DNA from: Odontesthes bonariensis
Lineage: Eukaryota; Chordata; Actinopteri; Atheriniformes; Atherinopsidae
DNA length: 64,000 nt
Assembly: GCF_027942865.1 (NCBI RefSeq)
Contig: NC_134522.1
Coordinates: forward strand, 32,728,349 to 32,792,348
Direction of reading: 5' to 3'
The notes under the pieces are model-generated. The model made no database searches. It was not told the DNA's origin and worked only from the letters and a program-made list of their open reading frames with translations. Numbering within the stretch: position 1 is the stretch's first letter; each line of letters starts with the position of its first letter. Of the stretch, positions 1 to 11,200 are shown one piece after another. Made by a program: the position numbers and the translations under genes.

Positions 1-23
1 GGGTTGAACGGGTCACAGAGAGC

Positions 24-192
24 TTGGCTGCATACTCTGCCGTCACAGATTCAGAGGTTAGTGCAGCAAGGGCTAGCGCGTCGCGGCTACGACCGGCCAT
101 GACTTTCGGGCCGCGGCCATCGCTGAGGGAGCAGCCATTAATGAGGCTGAGACAGACGTTGCGAACAGGAGTCGGGGGATTACCTTTCACAG
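24..192 (+). other. Exon-like ORF with splice donor, left-arm copy
   Basis: An open frame rich in Ala, Ser and Arg runs to a strong donor-like junction, CACAG|GTAGGATT, at 192/193. The frame is open upstream to the window edge, and the same exon-like stretch with the same donor occurs in the right arm (4440-4695, minus). The product is not recognised. It could be a 5' exon of a transposase or of a duplicated host gene, or a GC-rich open frame by chance. Confidence 0.3.
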
Positions 193-307
193 GTAGGATT
201 CAACATTATTATTGGTTGCATTTTGTCAATAGAATATTATTGTACTGTATTTGTGTCTGCCGGCGAAATCGTAGCCAGCAAACGTTAAACTAGGATATGT
301 TTATAGC

Positions 308-836
308 AGGTGTTATGCCGAGAAGTGCCCCCCCTGCTGGTCGTACTTTAAGGAGAGTCTGTGATGGAATGATATGATAAAACTACATCATAATTTGTTT
401 ACCTAATTGAATTAACGGATGCAAATCTCAATCAGTCCAAATTTGTATATAAAATTAAAATAACCAAATTTCATAGTTTCAGGTTCATTTTTATATCATT
501 TCATCTGGGCTATAATGAGTTGAGATTGTTAATAGAAAATGTATCCAACTGTCTTTCGTGTTGACTACAAAAGTATTAGTCACGGCCCTTACTTTTGAAT
601 ATATGTCCAATAATATAAAAATAGTTAGGAATAGGAATACTCTAAACTCTACAATTGTCGGATTATCATATTTGCACACGTATTATTAATTTACATGAAG
701 AGATGTGAAAAAAGATGCACGAATGAAACACCATTGTCAGCTCAATATTATTTTTTTTGGATAAATGTAATAATCCACACCTGAAACGGTTTACGCGCGC
801 TCCGTGAATGGGAATGCACTTCTCGGCAGAACACCT
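308..836. repeat. Facing GCACTTCTCGGC repeats in left arm
   Basis: A 21-base inverted repeat, aggtgttatgccgagaagtgc at 308 and its near complement ending at 836, brackets about 529 bp. This could be a small non-autonomous DNA transposon or subterminal transposase-binding repeats of the larger element. I could not find a convincing target-site duplication immediately outside it. Confidence 0.5.
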
Positions 837-1370
837 CTGTTCACACGGCTATTAGGCCAACGGAAACTTCATAAATCATATATTCCATAACACAGGCTTA
901 GATTACAACTAACACAAGAATGCTACTTTTGAAATAATGCAAATATTACTGTTATAACACTGACCATCAGACTTTACACAGGTTTATTAATGACGTTTAT
1001 TATGCCTGTATTATTCACATGTAATTCTTTCATCCTAACAAAAGTATTTACCTCATGTCTCATACCCACCCCTCAGATTGTCCGACCGAGAGTTGGTGTT
1101 ATTCCCTCCATCTTGGGCTTACAGGTTCACCTAATAAGAGTAGGTGTATCATCATAAGGCTATTAGCATTCATAAATTGAAATATTATCAATAACAGGGC
1201 GGGGTGAAATACTTATCCCTGTGTGTGTGTGTATTTTTATATATTTTAATATTATGCTTCTTCATTTTAGCCAGAAAAGGGCAGGACTACATGTTCTTCC
1301 AGAAAAGCTGAAGAGAGCCTGTCTGTGACCACTCAGGATGACAGCAAGGGCTTGCACATTTTCTGGTGGT

Positions 1371-1387
1371 GGGGGGGGGGGGGGGGG
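1371..1387. repeat. Poly-G run
   Basis: Seventeen consecutive G at the start of the spacer between the inverted arms. It is a possible assembly-error site and a potential G-quadruplex. Confidence 0.9.
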
Positions 1388-2470
1388 ACGGGACTCACAC
1401 TAGGGCCAGAACACCAACTACAGGTACCGTACATTAACAGCAGAATGACAATGTGTGATAGACTGGTCAGTAGGCTATATTTATAAGACACCGATGCCTG
1501 TTGTCAGCTGCCGCTGTTTTGGCAGCTCGAGCCTTGTCGTAATTTTGTACTTTGGAACGGATGGAATGAGAATCCAGCTTTGTACATATGTATGTGTATA
1601 TATATATTTCTAGTGTAAGTAGAGGATGTTTGTTTTGTATGTGTATTTATTTGACGATTGCCTATGGTGCCCTACGAATGAATGAGTACGTATGTATACA
1701 CACTGCTTGAAGATCATTCAAGCTGTTGACCTAACGAATTTTCCAATCACGTACTACAAGCTTTGTATCATTGAAGAGGAATACAGACACTATACAGCTG
1801 TTATGATTTTTATGTAACATCTTTATCAAATCTGTAATAAAGTATTTCACAAGGCCAAAACAATGTAAGAAAATATCTTTGATTTTTGCTTTTTTGGCTT
1901 CACAGCATAACTTTGTTATGACCATAGCATCAAGGTTCAAGGTACAATGTTTTTTAAATTGCCAATTGTGCATGAACCGCAGTCAAGACACATGCACTAC
2001 TTGTTCAGGGATCTCTCTGAGTTAGTCTAGAAATATAGAAATACTATAATAAAATATAAAGAATATAAAAAACACTGTACAAGAAGGTAGTTGTATATAC
2101 ACAAGTTTAAATATTTTGAATGGTATCAACCTAAAGCAAAACAAAATGAGCTAAAAGCCCTTGTTATAAATTGGCTTTATTCTTAGACTTTATGTATTCA
2201 TATTCTGTAGTTCTCTAGATAATCTATGTTCCTAGTTTGTACGTTACACTCTGCTCATACAACGCAAATGTATGTCCAACCTTTAAGATGACGTAGCGGG
2301 ATAAAATAACTGGGTCAGATAAAGCGTCTCTTAGGACAGATAGGTCTGGTACAGTAGATGCACGCCTGAAACAACACGCACACACACACATCGCTTATCA
2401 CATCCAAAGAACATGATGAAGACGGTGGATGGCCTGCTCACAGCATGAGTAAATATTCAATAATGCGCCG
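1388..2470. other. Spacer of the inverted repeat, no gene seen
   Basis: A/T-rich non-coding sequence. I see only short unsupported ORFs. A stretch at 2168-2194 matches 37671-37697, next to an ERV LTR, at 25 of 27 positions. Confidence 0.5.
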
Positions 2471-3199
2471 TCAAATGTAGGTACAACCTCTGAGATAAGG
2501 GTGAACATAAATATGAAATGTTTCCAGATCTCGGGACTTGGTCGGACGGATTTCATGCGAGAACTCTGTCTCTCCAAGTCCAGCGCTGATACTTGACCTG
2601 TGACCTCCAATAAATACTTTGTTTAACTTAAGACTGCTCCAACTGGTTCTTAGGCTTCCAATATAAAGAATCGGGTCTAACACCCTGAAAGAGGAGTGTT
2701 TTGCAGAGCTTGTTTTTGTCTCATGCTCCCTTTTATGCAGGTCAAGAGAGGTCAGTTTGCCAATGTGGTGGGGCCTTATTTTCAGAAACACAGACACAAA
2801 CAATGACAACAAGTTGGAATAATGGTTGTTGATGCCAAACTTTGTCTCCTCAATGTGTTCCCCAAGCTGAAAAACATCCTCCGTTCTCCTCCCGGATGAT
2901 GTACGTGACTGTCGTCGTCTTTACAGCTTTGCTGAAGCTTGGAGAATCACCCACTCTGCAGCTCTCAGCACCTTCACTGTGCCACATGATGGAATCACTA
3001 GTACACCGTTGTTTTTCAGGGCTAGAAAGTGGTAGCTATCATGAAATGATGAAGGTACAGCATCTCTGACCAAGCTTGCATGGCACACACCACAGGACAG
3101 CTTTTGCAGAATCTGGAGGACTACAAACCCTGCGATGTAGTACAAAGCATTGTCCACAACATCCACCAGTATAAATATTGAGAAGTAGCTATTTAACAT
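2471..3199 (-). pseudogene. P-element-like (THAP9-type) transposase C-terminal remnant
   Basis: The minus-strand frame 3199-2921 reads like the C-terminal part of P-element/THAP9 transposases: an ALYYIAGFVV stretch, then a C-x2-C pair (CGVC), then ALKNNGVLVIPS. After a stop at about 2921, a second frame (to 2471) continues with FLKIRPHHIGKL and a Lys/His-rich tail, as in the end of that family. The frames do not join without a shift, and no THAP finger or complete catalytic region is visible, so this is a decayed fragment. It lies centrally between the two long inverted arms, so it may be the remains of the element that created them. The assignment rests on motif recall only. Confidence 0.5.
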
Positions 3200-3288
3200 A
3201 TTTAGAACGGTAATTTTGATATGATGTTTAAAAAAGAAATACTCAAATCATTAGGCTGAGTTAGTAAGTTTGAGGTTGAAGCTTCTGG

Positions 3289-4631
3289 GTCATCCTGAGT
3301 GGTCACAGACAGGCTCTCTTCAGCTTTTCTGGAAGAACATGTAGTCCTGCCCTTTTCTGGCTAAAAGGAAGAAGCATTATATTAAAATATATAAAAATAC
3401 ACACACACACAGGGATAAGTATTTCACCCTGCCCTGTTATTGATAATATTTCAATTTATGAATGCTAATAGCCTTATGATGATACACCTACTCTTATTAG
3501 GTGAACCTGTAAGCCCAAGATGGAGGGAATAACACCAACTCTCGGTCGGACAATCTGAGGGGTGGGTATGAGACATGAGGTAAATACTTTTGTTAGGATG
3601 AAAGAATTACATGTGAATAATACAGGCATAATAAACGTCATTAATAAACCTGAGTAAAATGTGATGGTCAATGTTATAACAGTAATATTTGCATTATTTC
3701 AAAAGTAGCATTCTTGTGTTAGTTGTAATCTAAGCCTGTGTTATGGAATATATGATTTATGAAGTTTCTGTTGGCCTAATAGCCATGTGAACAGAGGTGT
3801 TCTGCCGAGAAGTGCATTCCCATTCACGGAGCGCGCGTAAATCGTTTCAGGTGTGGATTATTACATTTATCCAAAAAAAATAATATTGAGCTGACAATGG
3901 TGTTTCATTCGTGCATCTTTTTTTCACATCTCTTCATGTAAATTAATAATACGTGTACAAATATGATAATCTGACAATTGTAGAGTTTAGAGTATTCCTA
4001 TTCCTAACTATTTTTATGTTATTGGACATATATTCAAAAGTAAGGGCCGTGACTAATACTTTTGTAGTCAACACGAAAGACGGTTGGATACATTTTCTAT
4101 TAACAATCTCAACTCATTATAGCCCAGATGAAATGATATAAAAATGAACCTGAAACTATGAAATTTGGTTATTTTAATTGTATATACAAATTTGGACTTA
4201 TTGAGATTTGCATCCGTTAATTCAATTAGGTAAACAAATTATGATGTAGTTTTATCATATCATTCCATCACAGACTCTCCTTAAAGTACGACCAGCAGGG
4301 GGGGCACTTCTCGGCATAACACCTGCTATAAACATATCCTAGTTTAACGTTTGCTGGCTACGATTTCGCCGGCAGACTCAAATACAGTACAATAATATTC
4401 TATTGACAAAATGCAACCAATAATAATGTTGAATCCTACCTGTGAAAGGTAATCCCCCGACTCCTGTTCGCAAAGTCTGTCTCAGCCTCATTAATGGCTG
4501 CTCCCTCAGCGATGGCCGCGGCCCGAAAGTCATGGCCGGTCGTAGCCGCGACGCGCTAGCCCTTGCTGCACTAACCTCTGAATCTGTGACGGCAGAGTAT
4601 GCAGCCAAGCTCTCTGTGACCCGTTCAACCC
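3289..4631 (-). repeat. Right arm of the ~4.6 kb inverted repeat
   Basis: Reverse complement of 1-1342, seen directly by matching both ends and several internal blocks (the 62-codon ORF at 491-679 minus recurs at 3953-4141 plus). The homology stops near 4631 only because the left arm reaches the window edge. The arms differ by a few substitutions and small indels, so they are not a perfect recent palindrome. Confidence 0.9.
3795..4324. repeat. Facing GCACTTCTCGGC repeats in right arm
   Basis: Mirror copy of the 308-836 unit, with the same 21-base terminal motifs. It was carried along by the inverted duplication, so it is not an independent insertion. Confidence 0.5.
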
Positions 4632-4695
4632 GGTCACCGGCATCAGAATCGGATATATTGTTTGACTCTACCTGGGCAGCTAAACTGTACAGCAA
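4440..4695 (-). other. Exon-like ORF with splice donor, right-arm copy
   Basis: Minus-strand counterpart of 24-192, extended by about 25 further codons upstream. It ends at a CAG|GTAGG donor (exon end 4440). The upstream frame has no clear ATG: the nominal start at 4695 is TTG, so the true 5' end is unknown. The neighbouring GC-rich sequence contains a CRE-like tgacgtca at 4750-4757, compatible with a promoter, but I cannot show expression. Confidence 0.3.
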
Positions 4696-4881
4696 ATATG
4701 CACACCGCCCCCTACCGTAGCCTACATGATGGGTAGCACGGTCAGCAGGCGTGACGTCACTCTCCTGCGCCGCTCAGATTGCTTTTTCATTATCGAATTG
4801 TGGGCAGTATTTTGCATGCAGACCACTAAAACGAAAAAGCAATGTCCGCTTAGTTTTCTTTTTGATTATGGCATAGAATGT

Positions 4882-5235
4882 GCAGTCTTGAAGAAGAAAA
4901 TTGAAATGCAATAGGATGATTGATTAGTAATTTTATTTATGAGTCAAATAATGCAGCCACATTCTTAAAATGCAAAAGCATTTCTGATAATGCATTTGAA
5001 TTTTCAACTTTTACATTTCAAATTGAATTTTGGTATCTATTTGTTGAGGCATATTTTGAAAATTAAATTTCAAATGTCTTTGTCCTTTTCATTTGAATTA
5101 AGTGAAAGAATGAGCAGTCTTGAAGAAGAAAATTGAAATGCAAATAGGATGTTTGATTAGTAATTTTATTTATGAGTCAAATAATGCAGCCACATTCTTA
5201 AAATGAAAAAGCATTTCTGATAATGCATTTGAATT
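4882..5235 (+). repeat. Two-copy direct repeat, offset ~232 bp
   Basis: The block gcagtcttgaagaagaaaat...gcatttgaattt occurs at 4882-5004 and again at 5114-5235. It is A/T rich and sits immediately left of the satellite array. It does not resemble the satellite monomer and is probably a separate short tandem duplication or a decayed older repeat. Confidence 0.75.
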
Positions 5236-5262
5236 TGAATTTTGAGTACGATTTGCTTCCAT

Positions 5263-8200
5263 AGTTTTGACTGAAGGAATATGTGTTTATAGCAAAAATA
5301 CCAATTTGGCCTTAACTCGCAAAAGTAAGGCTATTCCTGTTTTTCTTTCTCAAACAAGGTCATTTAAAGAAGTGTATGCATGGAACCAATTTAGAATTGA
5401 TATATATTAAGGACAAAAGAGTTTGAACTTGTTTTGACTGAAGGAATTCATTTTATAGCAAAAATCCGATTTTCAACTTGACTCGCCAAAGTAAGGCTAT
5501 TCCTGTTTTTCTTTCTCATACAAGGTCATTTAAAGAGGTTTATGCATGGAACCTACTTAGAATGGATATATATGAAGGACAAAGGAGTTTGAACTGGTTA
5601 TGACAGAAGGAATTGGTGTTTATAAGCAAAAATACCAATTTGGCCTTAACTCGCAAAAGTAAGGCTATTCCTGTTTTTCTTTCTCAAACAAGGTCATTTA
5701 AAGGGGTTTATGCATGGAACATACTTAGAATGGATATATATGAAGGACAAAGGAGTTTGAACTTGTTTTGACTGAAGGAATTGGTGTTTATAAGCAAAAA
5801 TACCAATTTGGCCTTAACTCGCAAAAGTAAGGCTATTCCTGTTTTTTTTTCTCAAACAAGGTCATTTAAAGGGGTTTATGCATGGAACATACTTAGAATG
5901 GATATATATTAAGGACAAAGGAGTTTGAACTTGTTTTGACTGAAGGAATATATGTTTATAGCAAAAATACCAATTTGGCCTTAACTCGCAAAAGGAAGGC
6001 TATTCCTGTTTTTCTTTCTCAAACAAGGTCATTTAAAGACGTTTATGCATGGAACCAACTTAGAATGGATATATATTAAGAACAAAAGAGTTTGAACTTG
6101 TTTTGACTGAAGGAATTCATTTTATAGCAAAAATACCAATTTGGCCTTAACTCGCAAAAGTAAGGCTATTCCTGTTTTTCTTTCTCAAACAAGGTCATTT
6201 AAAGAAGTGTATGCATGGAACCAATTTAGAATTGATATATATTAAGGACAAAAGAGTTTGAACTTGTTTTGACTGAAGGAATTCATTTTATAGCAAAAAT
6301 ACCAATTTGGCCTTAACTCGCAAAAGTAAGGCTATTCCTGTTTTTCTTTCTCATACAAGGTCATTTAAAGAGGTTTATGCATGGAACATACTTAGAATGG
6401 CTATATATGAAGGACAAAGGAGTTTGAACTTGTTTTGACTGAAGGAATTGGTGTTTATAAGCAAAAATCCAATTTTCAACTTGACTCGCCAAAGTAAGGC
6501 TATTCCTGTTTTTTTTCTCAAACAAGGTCATTTAAAGGGGTTTATGCATGGAACATACTTAGAATGGATATATATTAAGGACAAAAGAGTTTGAACTTGT
6601 TTTGACTGAAGGAATTCATTTTATAGCAAAAATACCAATTTGGCCTTAACTCGCAAAAGTAAGGCTATTCCTGTTTTTCTTTCTCATACAAGGTCATTTA
6701 AAGAGGTTTATGCATGGAACCTACTTAGAATGGATATATATAAAGGACAAAGGAGTTTGAACTGGTTTTGACTGAAGGAATTGGTGTTTATAAGCAAAAA
6801 TCCGAATATCGCCTTAACTCGCCAAAGTAAGGCTATTCCTGTTTTTCTTTCTCATACAAGGTCATTTAAAGAAGTTAATGCGTGGAACCAACTTAGAATT
6901 GAGATATATCAAGGACAAAAGAGTTTGAACTTGTTTTGACTGAAGGAATTCATTTTATAGCAAAAATACCAATTTGGCCTTAACTCGCAAAAGTAAGGCT
7001 ATTCCTGTTTTTCTTTCTCATACAAGGTCATTTAAAGGGGTTTATGCAAGGAACATACTTAGAATGGATATATATGAAGGACAAAGGAGTTTGAACTGGT
7101 TTTGACTGAAGGAATTGGTGTTTATAAGCAAAAATACCAATTTCAACTTAACTCGCCAAAGTAAGGCTATTCCTGTTTTTCTTTCTCAAACAAGGTCATT
7201 TAAAGGGGTTTATGCAAGGAACATACTTAGAATGGATATATATGAAGTACAAAGGAGTTTGAACTTGTTTTGACTGAAGGAATATGTGTTTATAGCAAAA
7301 ATACCAATTTGGCCTTAACTCGCAAAAGTAAGGCTATTCCTGTTTTTCTTTCTCAAAAAAGGTCATTTAAAGAAGTTTATGCATGGAACCAACTTAGAAT
7401 TGATATATATTAAGGACAAAAGAGTTTGAACTTGTTTTGACTGAAGGAATTGGTGTTTATAAGCAAAAATACCAATTTGGCCTTAACTCGCAAAAGTAAG
7501 GCTATTCCTGTTTTTCTTTCTCAAACAAGGTCATTTAAAGGGGTTTATGCATGGAACATACTTAGAATGGATATATATGAAGGACAAAGGAGTTTGAACT
7601 TGTTTTGACTGAAGGAATTCATTTTATAGCAAAAATACCAATTTGGCCTTAACTCGCAAAAGTAAGGCTATTCCTGTTTTTCTTTCTCATACAAGGTCAT
7701 TTAAAGAGGTTTATGCATGGAACCTACTTAGAATGGATATATATGAAGGACAAAGGAGTTTGAACTGGTTTTGACTGAAGGAATTGGTGTTTATAAGCAA
7801 AAATCCGAATATCGCCTTAACTCGCCAAAGTAAGGCTATTCCTGTTTTTCTTTCTCAAACAAGGTCATTTAAAGGGGTTTATGCAAGGAACATACTTAGA
7901 TTGGATATATATGAAGTACAAAGGAGTTTGAACTTGTTTTGACTGAAGGAATATGTGTTTATAGCAAAAATACCAATTTGGCCTTAACTCGCAAAAGTAA
8001 GGCTATTCCTGTTTTTCTTTCTCAAACAAGGTCATTTAAAGAAGTTTATGCATGGAACCAACTTAGAATTGATATATATTAAGGACAAAAGAGTTTGAAC
8101 TTGTTTTGACTGAAGGAATTGGTGTTTATAAGCAAAAATACCAATTTGGCCTTAACTCGCAAAAGTAAGGCTATTCCTGTTTTTCTTTCTCAAACAAGGT

Positions 8201-11200
8201 CATTTAAAGGGGTTTATGCATGGAACATACTTAGAATGGATATATATGAAGGACAAAGGAGTTTGAACTTGTTTTGACTGAAGGAATTCATTTTATAGCA
8301 AAAATACCAATTTGGCCTTAACTCGCAAAAGTAAGGCTATTCCTGTTTTTCTTTCTCATACAAGGTCATTTAAAGAGGTTTATGCATGGAACCTACTTAG
8401 AATGGATATATATGAAGGACAAAGGAGTTTGAACTGGTTTTGACTGAAGGAATTGGTGTTTATAAGCAAAAATCCGAATATCGCCTTAACTCGCCAAAGT
8501 AAGGCTATTCCTGTTTTTCTTTCTCATACAAGGTCATTTAAAGAAGTTAATGCGTGGAACCAACTTAGAATTGAGATATATCAAGGACAAAAGAGTTTGA
8601 ACTTGTTTTGACTGAAGGAATTCATTTTATAGAAAAAATACCAATTTGGCCTTAACTCGCAAAAGTAAGGCTATTCCTGTTTTTCTTTCTCATACAAGGT
8701 CATTTAAAGGGGTTTATGCAAGGAACATACTTAGAATGGATATATATGAAGGACAAAGGAGTTTGAACTTGTTTTGACTGAAGGAATATGTGTTTATAGC
8801 AAAAATACCAATTTGGCCTTAACTCGCAAAAGTAAGGCTATTCCTGTTTTTCTTTCTCAAACAAGGTCATTTAAAGACGTTTATGCATGGAACCAACTTA
8901 GAATTGATATATATTAAGGACAAAAGAGTTTGAACTTGTTTTGACTGAAGGAATTCATTTTATAGCAAAAATACCAATTTGGCCTTAACTCGCAAAAGTA
9001 AGGCTATACCTGTGTTTCTTTCTCATACAAGGTCATTTAAAGAGGTTTATGCATGGAACATACTTAGAATGGCTATATATGAAGGACAAAGGAGTTTGAA
9101 CTTTTTTTGACAGAAGGAATTGGTGTTTATAAGCAAAAATACCAATTTGGCCTTAACTCGCAAAAGTAAGGCTATTCCTGTTTTTCTTTCTCAAACAAGG
9201 TCATTTAAAGGGGTTTATGCATGGAACATACTTAGAATGGATATATATGAAGGACAAAGGAGTTTCAACTGGTTTTGATTGATGGAATTGGTGTTTATAA
9301 GCAAAAATCCGAATTTCGCCTTAACTCGCCAAAGTAAGGCTATTCCTGTTTTTCTTTCTCATACAAGGTCATTTAAAGAAGTTAATGCGTGGAACCAACT
9401 TAGAATTGAGATATATCAAGGACAAAAGAGTTTGAACTTGTTTTGACTGAAGGAATTCATTTTATAGCAAAAATACCAATTTGGCCTTAAATCGCAAAAG
9501 TAAGGCTATTCCTGTTTTTCTTTCTCAAACAAGGTCATTTAAAGGGGTTTATGCATGGAACATACTTAGAATGGATATATATGAAGGACAAAGGAGTTTG
9601 AACTTGTTTTGACTGAAGGAATATGTGTTTATAGCAAAAATACCATTTTGGCCTTAACTCGCAAAAGTAAGGCTATTCCTGTTTTTCTTTCTCAAACAAG
9701 GTCATTTAAAGAGGTTTATGCATGGAACCTACTTAGAATGGATATATATGAAGGACAAAGGAGTTTGAACTGGTTTTGACTGAAGGAATTGGTGTTTATA
9801 AGCAAAAATCCGAATTTCGCCTTAACTCGCCAAAGTAAGGCTATTCCTGTTTTTCTTTCTCATACAAGGTCATTTAAAGAAGTTAATGCGTGGAACCAAC
9901 TTAGAATTGAGATATATCGAGGACAAAAGAGTTTGAACTTGTTTTGACTGAAGGAATTCATTTTATAGCAAAAATACCAATTTGGCCTTAACTCGCAAAA
10001 GTAAGGCTATTCCTGTTTTTCTCTCTCAAACAAGGTCATTTAAAGGGGTTTATGCATGGAACATACTTAGAATGGATATATATGAAGGACAAAGGAGTTT
10101 GAACTTGTTGTGACTGAAGGAATATGTGTTTATAGCAAAAATACCAATTTGGCCTTAACTCGCAAAAGTAAGGCTATTCCTGTTTTTCTTTCTCAAACAA
10201 GGTCATTTAAAGAAGTGTATGCATGGAACCAATTTAGAATTGATATATATTAAGGACAAAGGAGTTTGAACTTGTTTTGACCGAAGGAATTCATTTTATA
10301 GCAAAAATACCAATTTGGCCTTAACTCGCAAAAGTAAGGCTTTTCCTGTTTTTCTTTCTCATACAAGGTCATTTAAAGAGGTTTATGCATGGAACATACT
10401 TAGAATGGCTATATATGAAGGACAAAGGAGTTTGAACTTGTTTTGACTGAAGGAATTGGTGTTTATAAGCAAAAATCCGATTTTCAACTTAACTCGCCAA
10501 AGTAAGGCTATTCCTGTTTTTCTTTCTCATACAAGGTCATTTAAAGAAGTTAATGCGTGGAACCAACTTAGAATTGAGATATATCAAGGACAAAAGAGTT
10601 TGAACTTGTTTTGACTGAAGGAATTCATTTTATAGCAAAAATACCAATTTGGCCTTAAATCGCAAAAGTAAGGCTATTCCTGTTTTTCTTTCTCAAACAA
10701 GGTCATTTAAAGGGGTTTATGCATGGAACATACTTAGAATGGATATATATGAAGGACAAAGGAGTTTGAACTTGTTTTGACTGAAGGAATATGTGTTTAT
10801 AGCAAAAATACCAATTTGGCCTTAACTCGCAAAAGTAAGGCTATTCCTGTTTTTCTTTCTCAAACAAGGTCATTTAAAGAAGTGTATGCATGGAACCAAC
10901 TTAGAATTGATATATATTAAGGACAAAAGAGTTTGAACTTGTTTTGACTGAAGGAATTCATTTTATAGCAAAAATACCAATTTGGCCTTAACTCGCAAAA
11001 GTAAGGCTATTCCTGTTTTTCTTTCTCATACAAGGTCATTTAAAGAAGTTAATGCGTGGAACCAACTTAGAATTGAGATATATCAAGGACAAAAGAGTTT
11101 GAACTTGTTTTGACTGAAGGAATTCATTTTATAGCAAAAATACCAATTTGGCCTTAACTCGCAAAAGTAAGGCTATTCCTGTTTTTCTCTCTCAAACAAG

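Larger units (their letters stand above)
1..1342 (+). repeat. Left arm of a ~4.6 kb inverted repeat
   Basis: The first 1342 bases are the reverse complement of 3289-4631 with only scattered differences. Position 1 (gggttgaacgggtcacag) pairs with the end of the right arm, and actcaggatgac at 1331 pairs with gtcatcctgagt at 3289. The arm is cut by the window start, so it may be longer. It holds an exon-like ORF (24-192), two facing copies of a GCACTTCTCGGC motif and an A/T-rich middle. Arms this long suggest either a foldback-type DNA element with very long terminal repeats or an inverted duplication. Confidence 0.9.

Noticed and set aside
4442-4914. ORFs at 4442-4720 and 4726-4914 plus
   Set aside because: The first is antisense to the exon-like ORF with a splice donor; the second is A/T-rich with no recognisable product.
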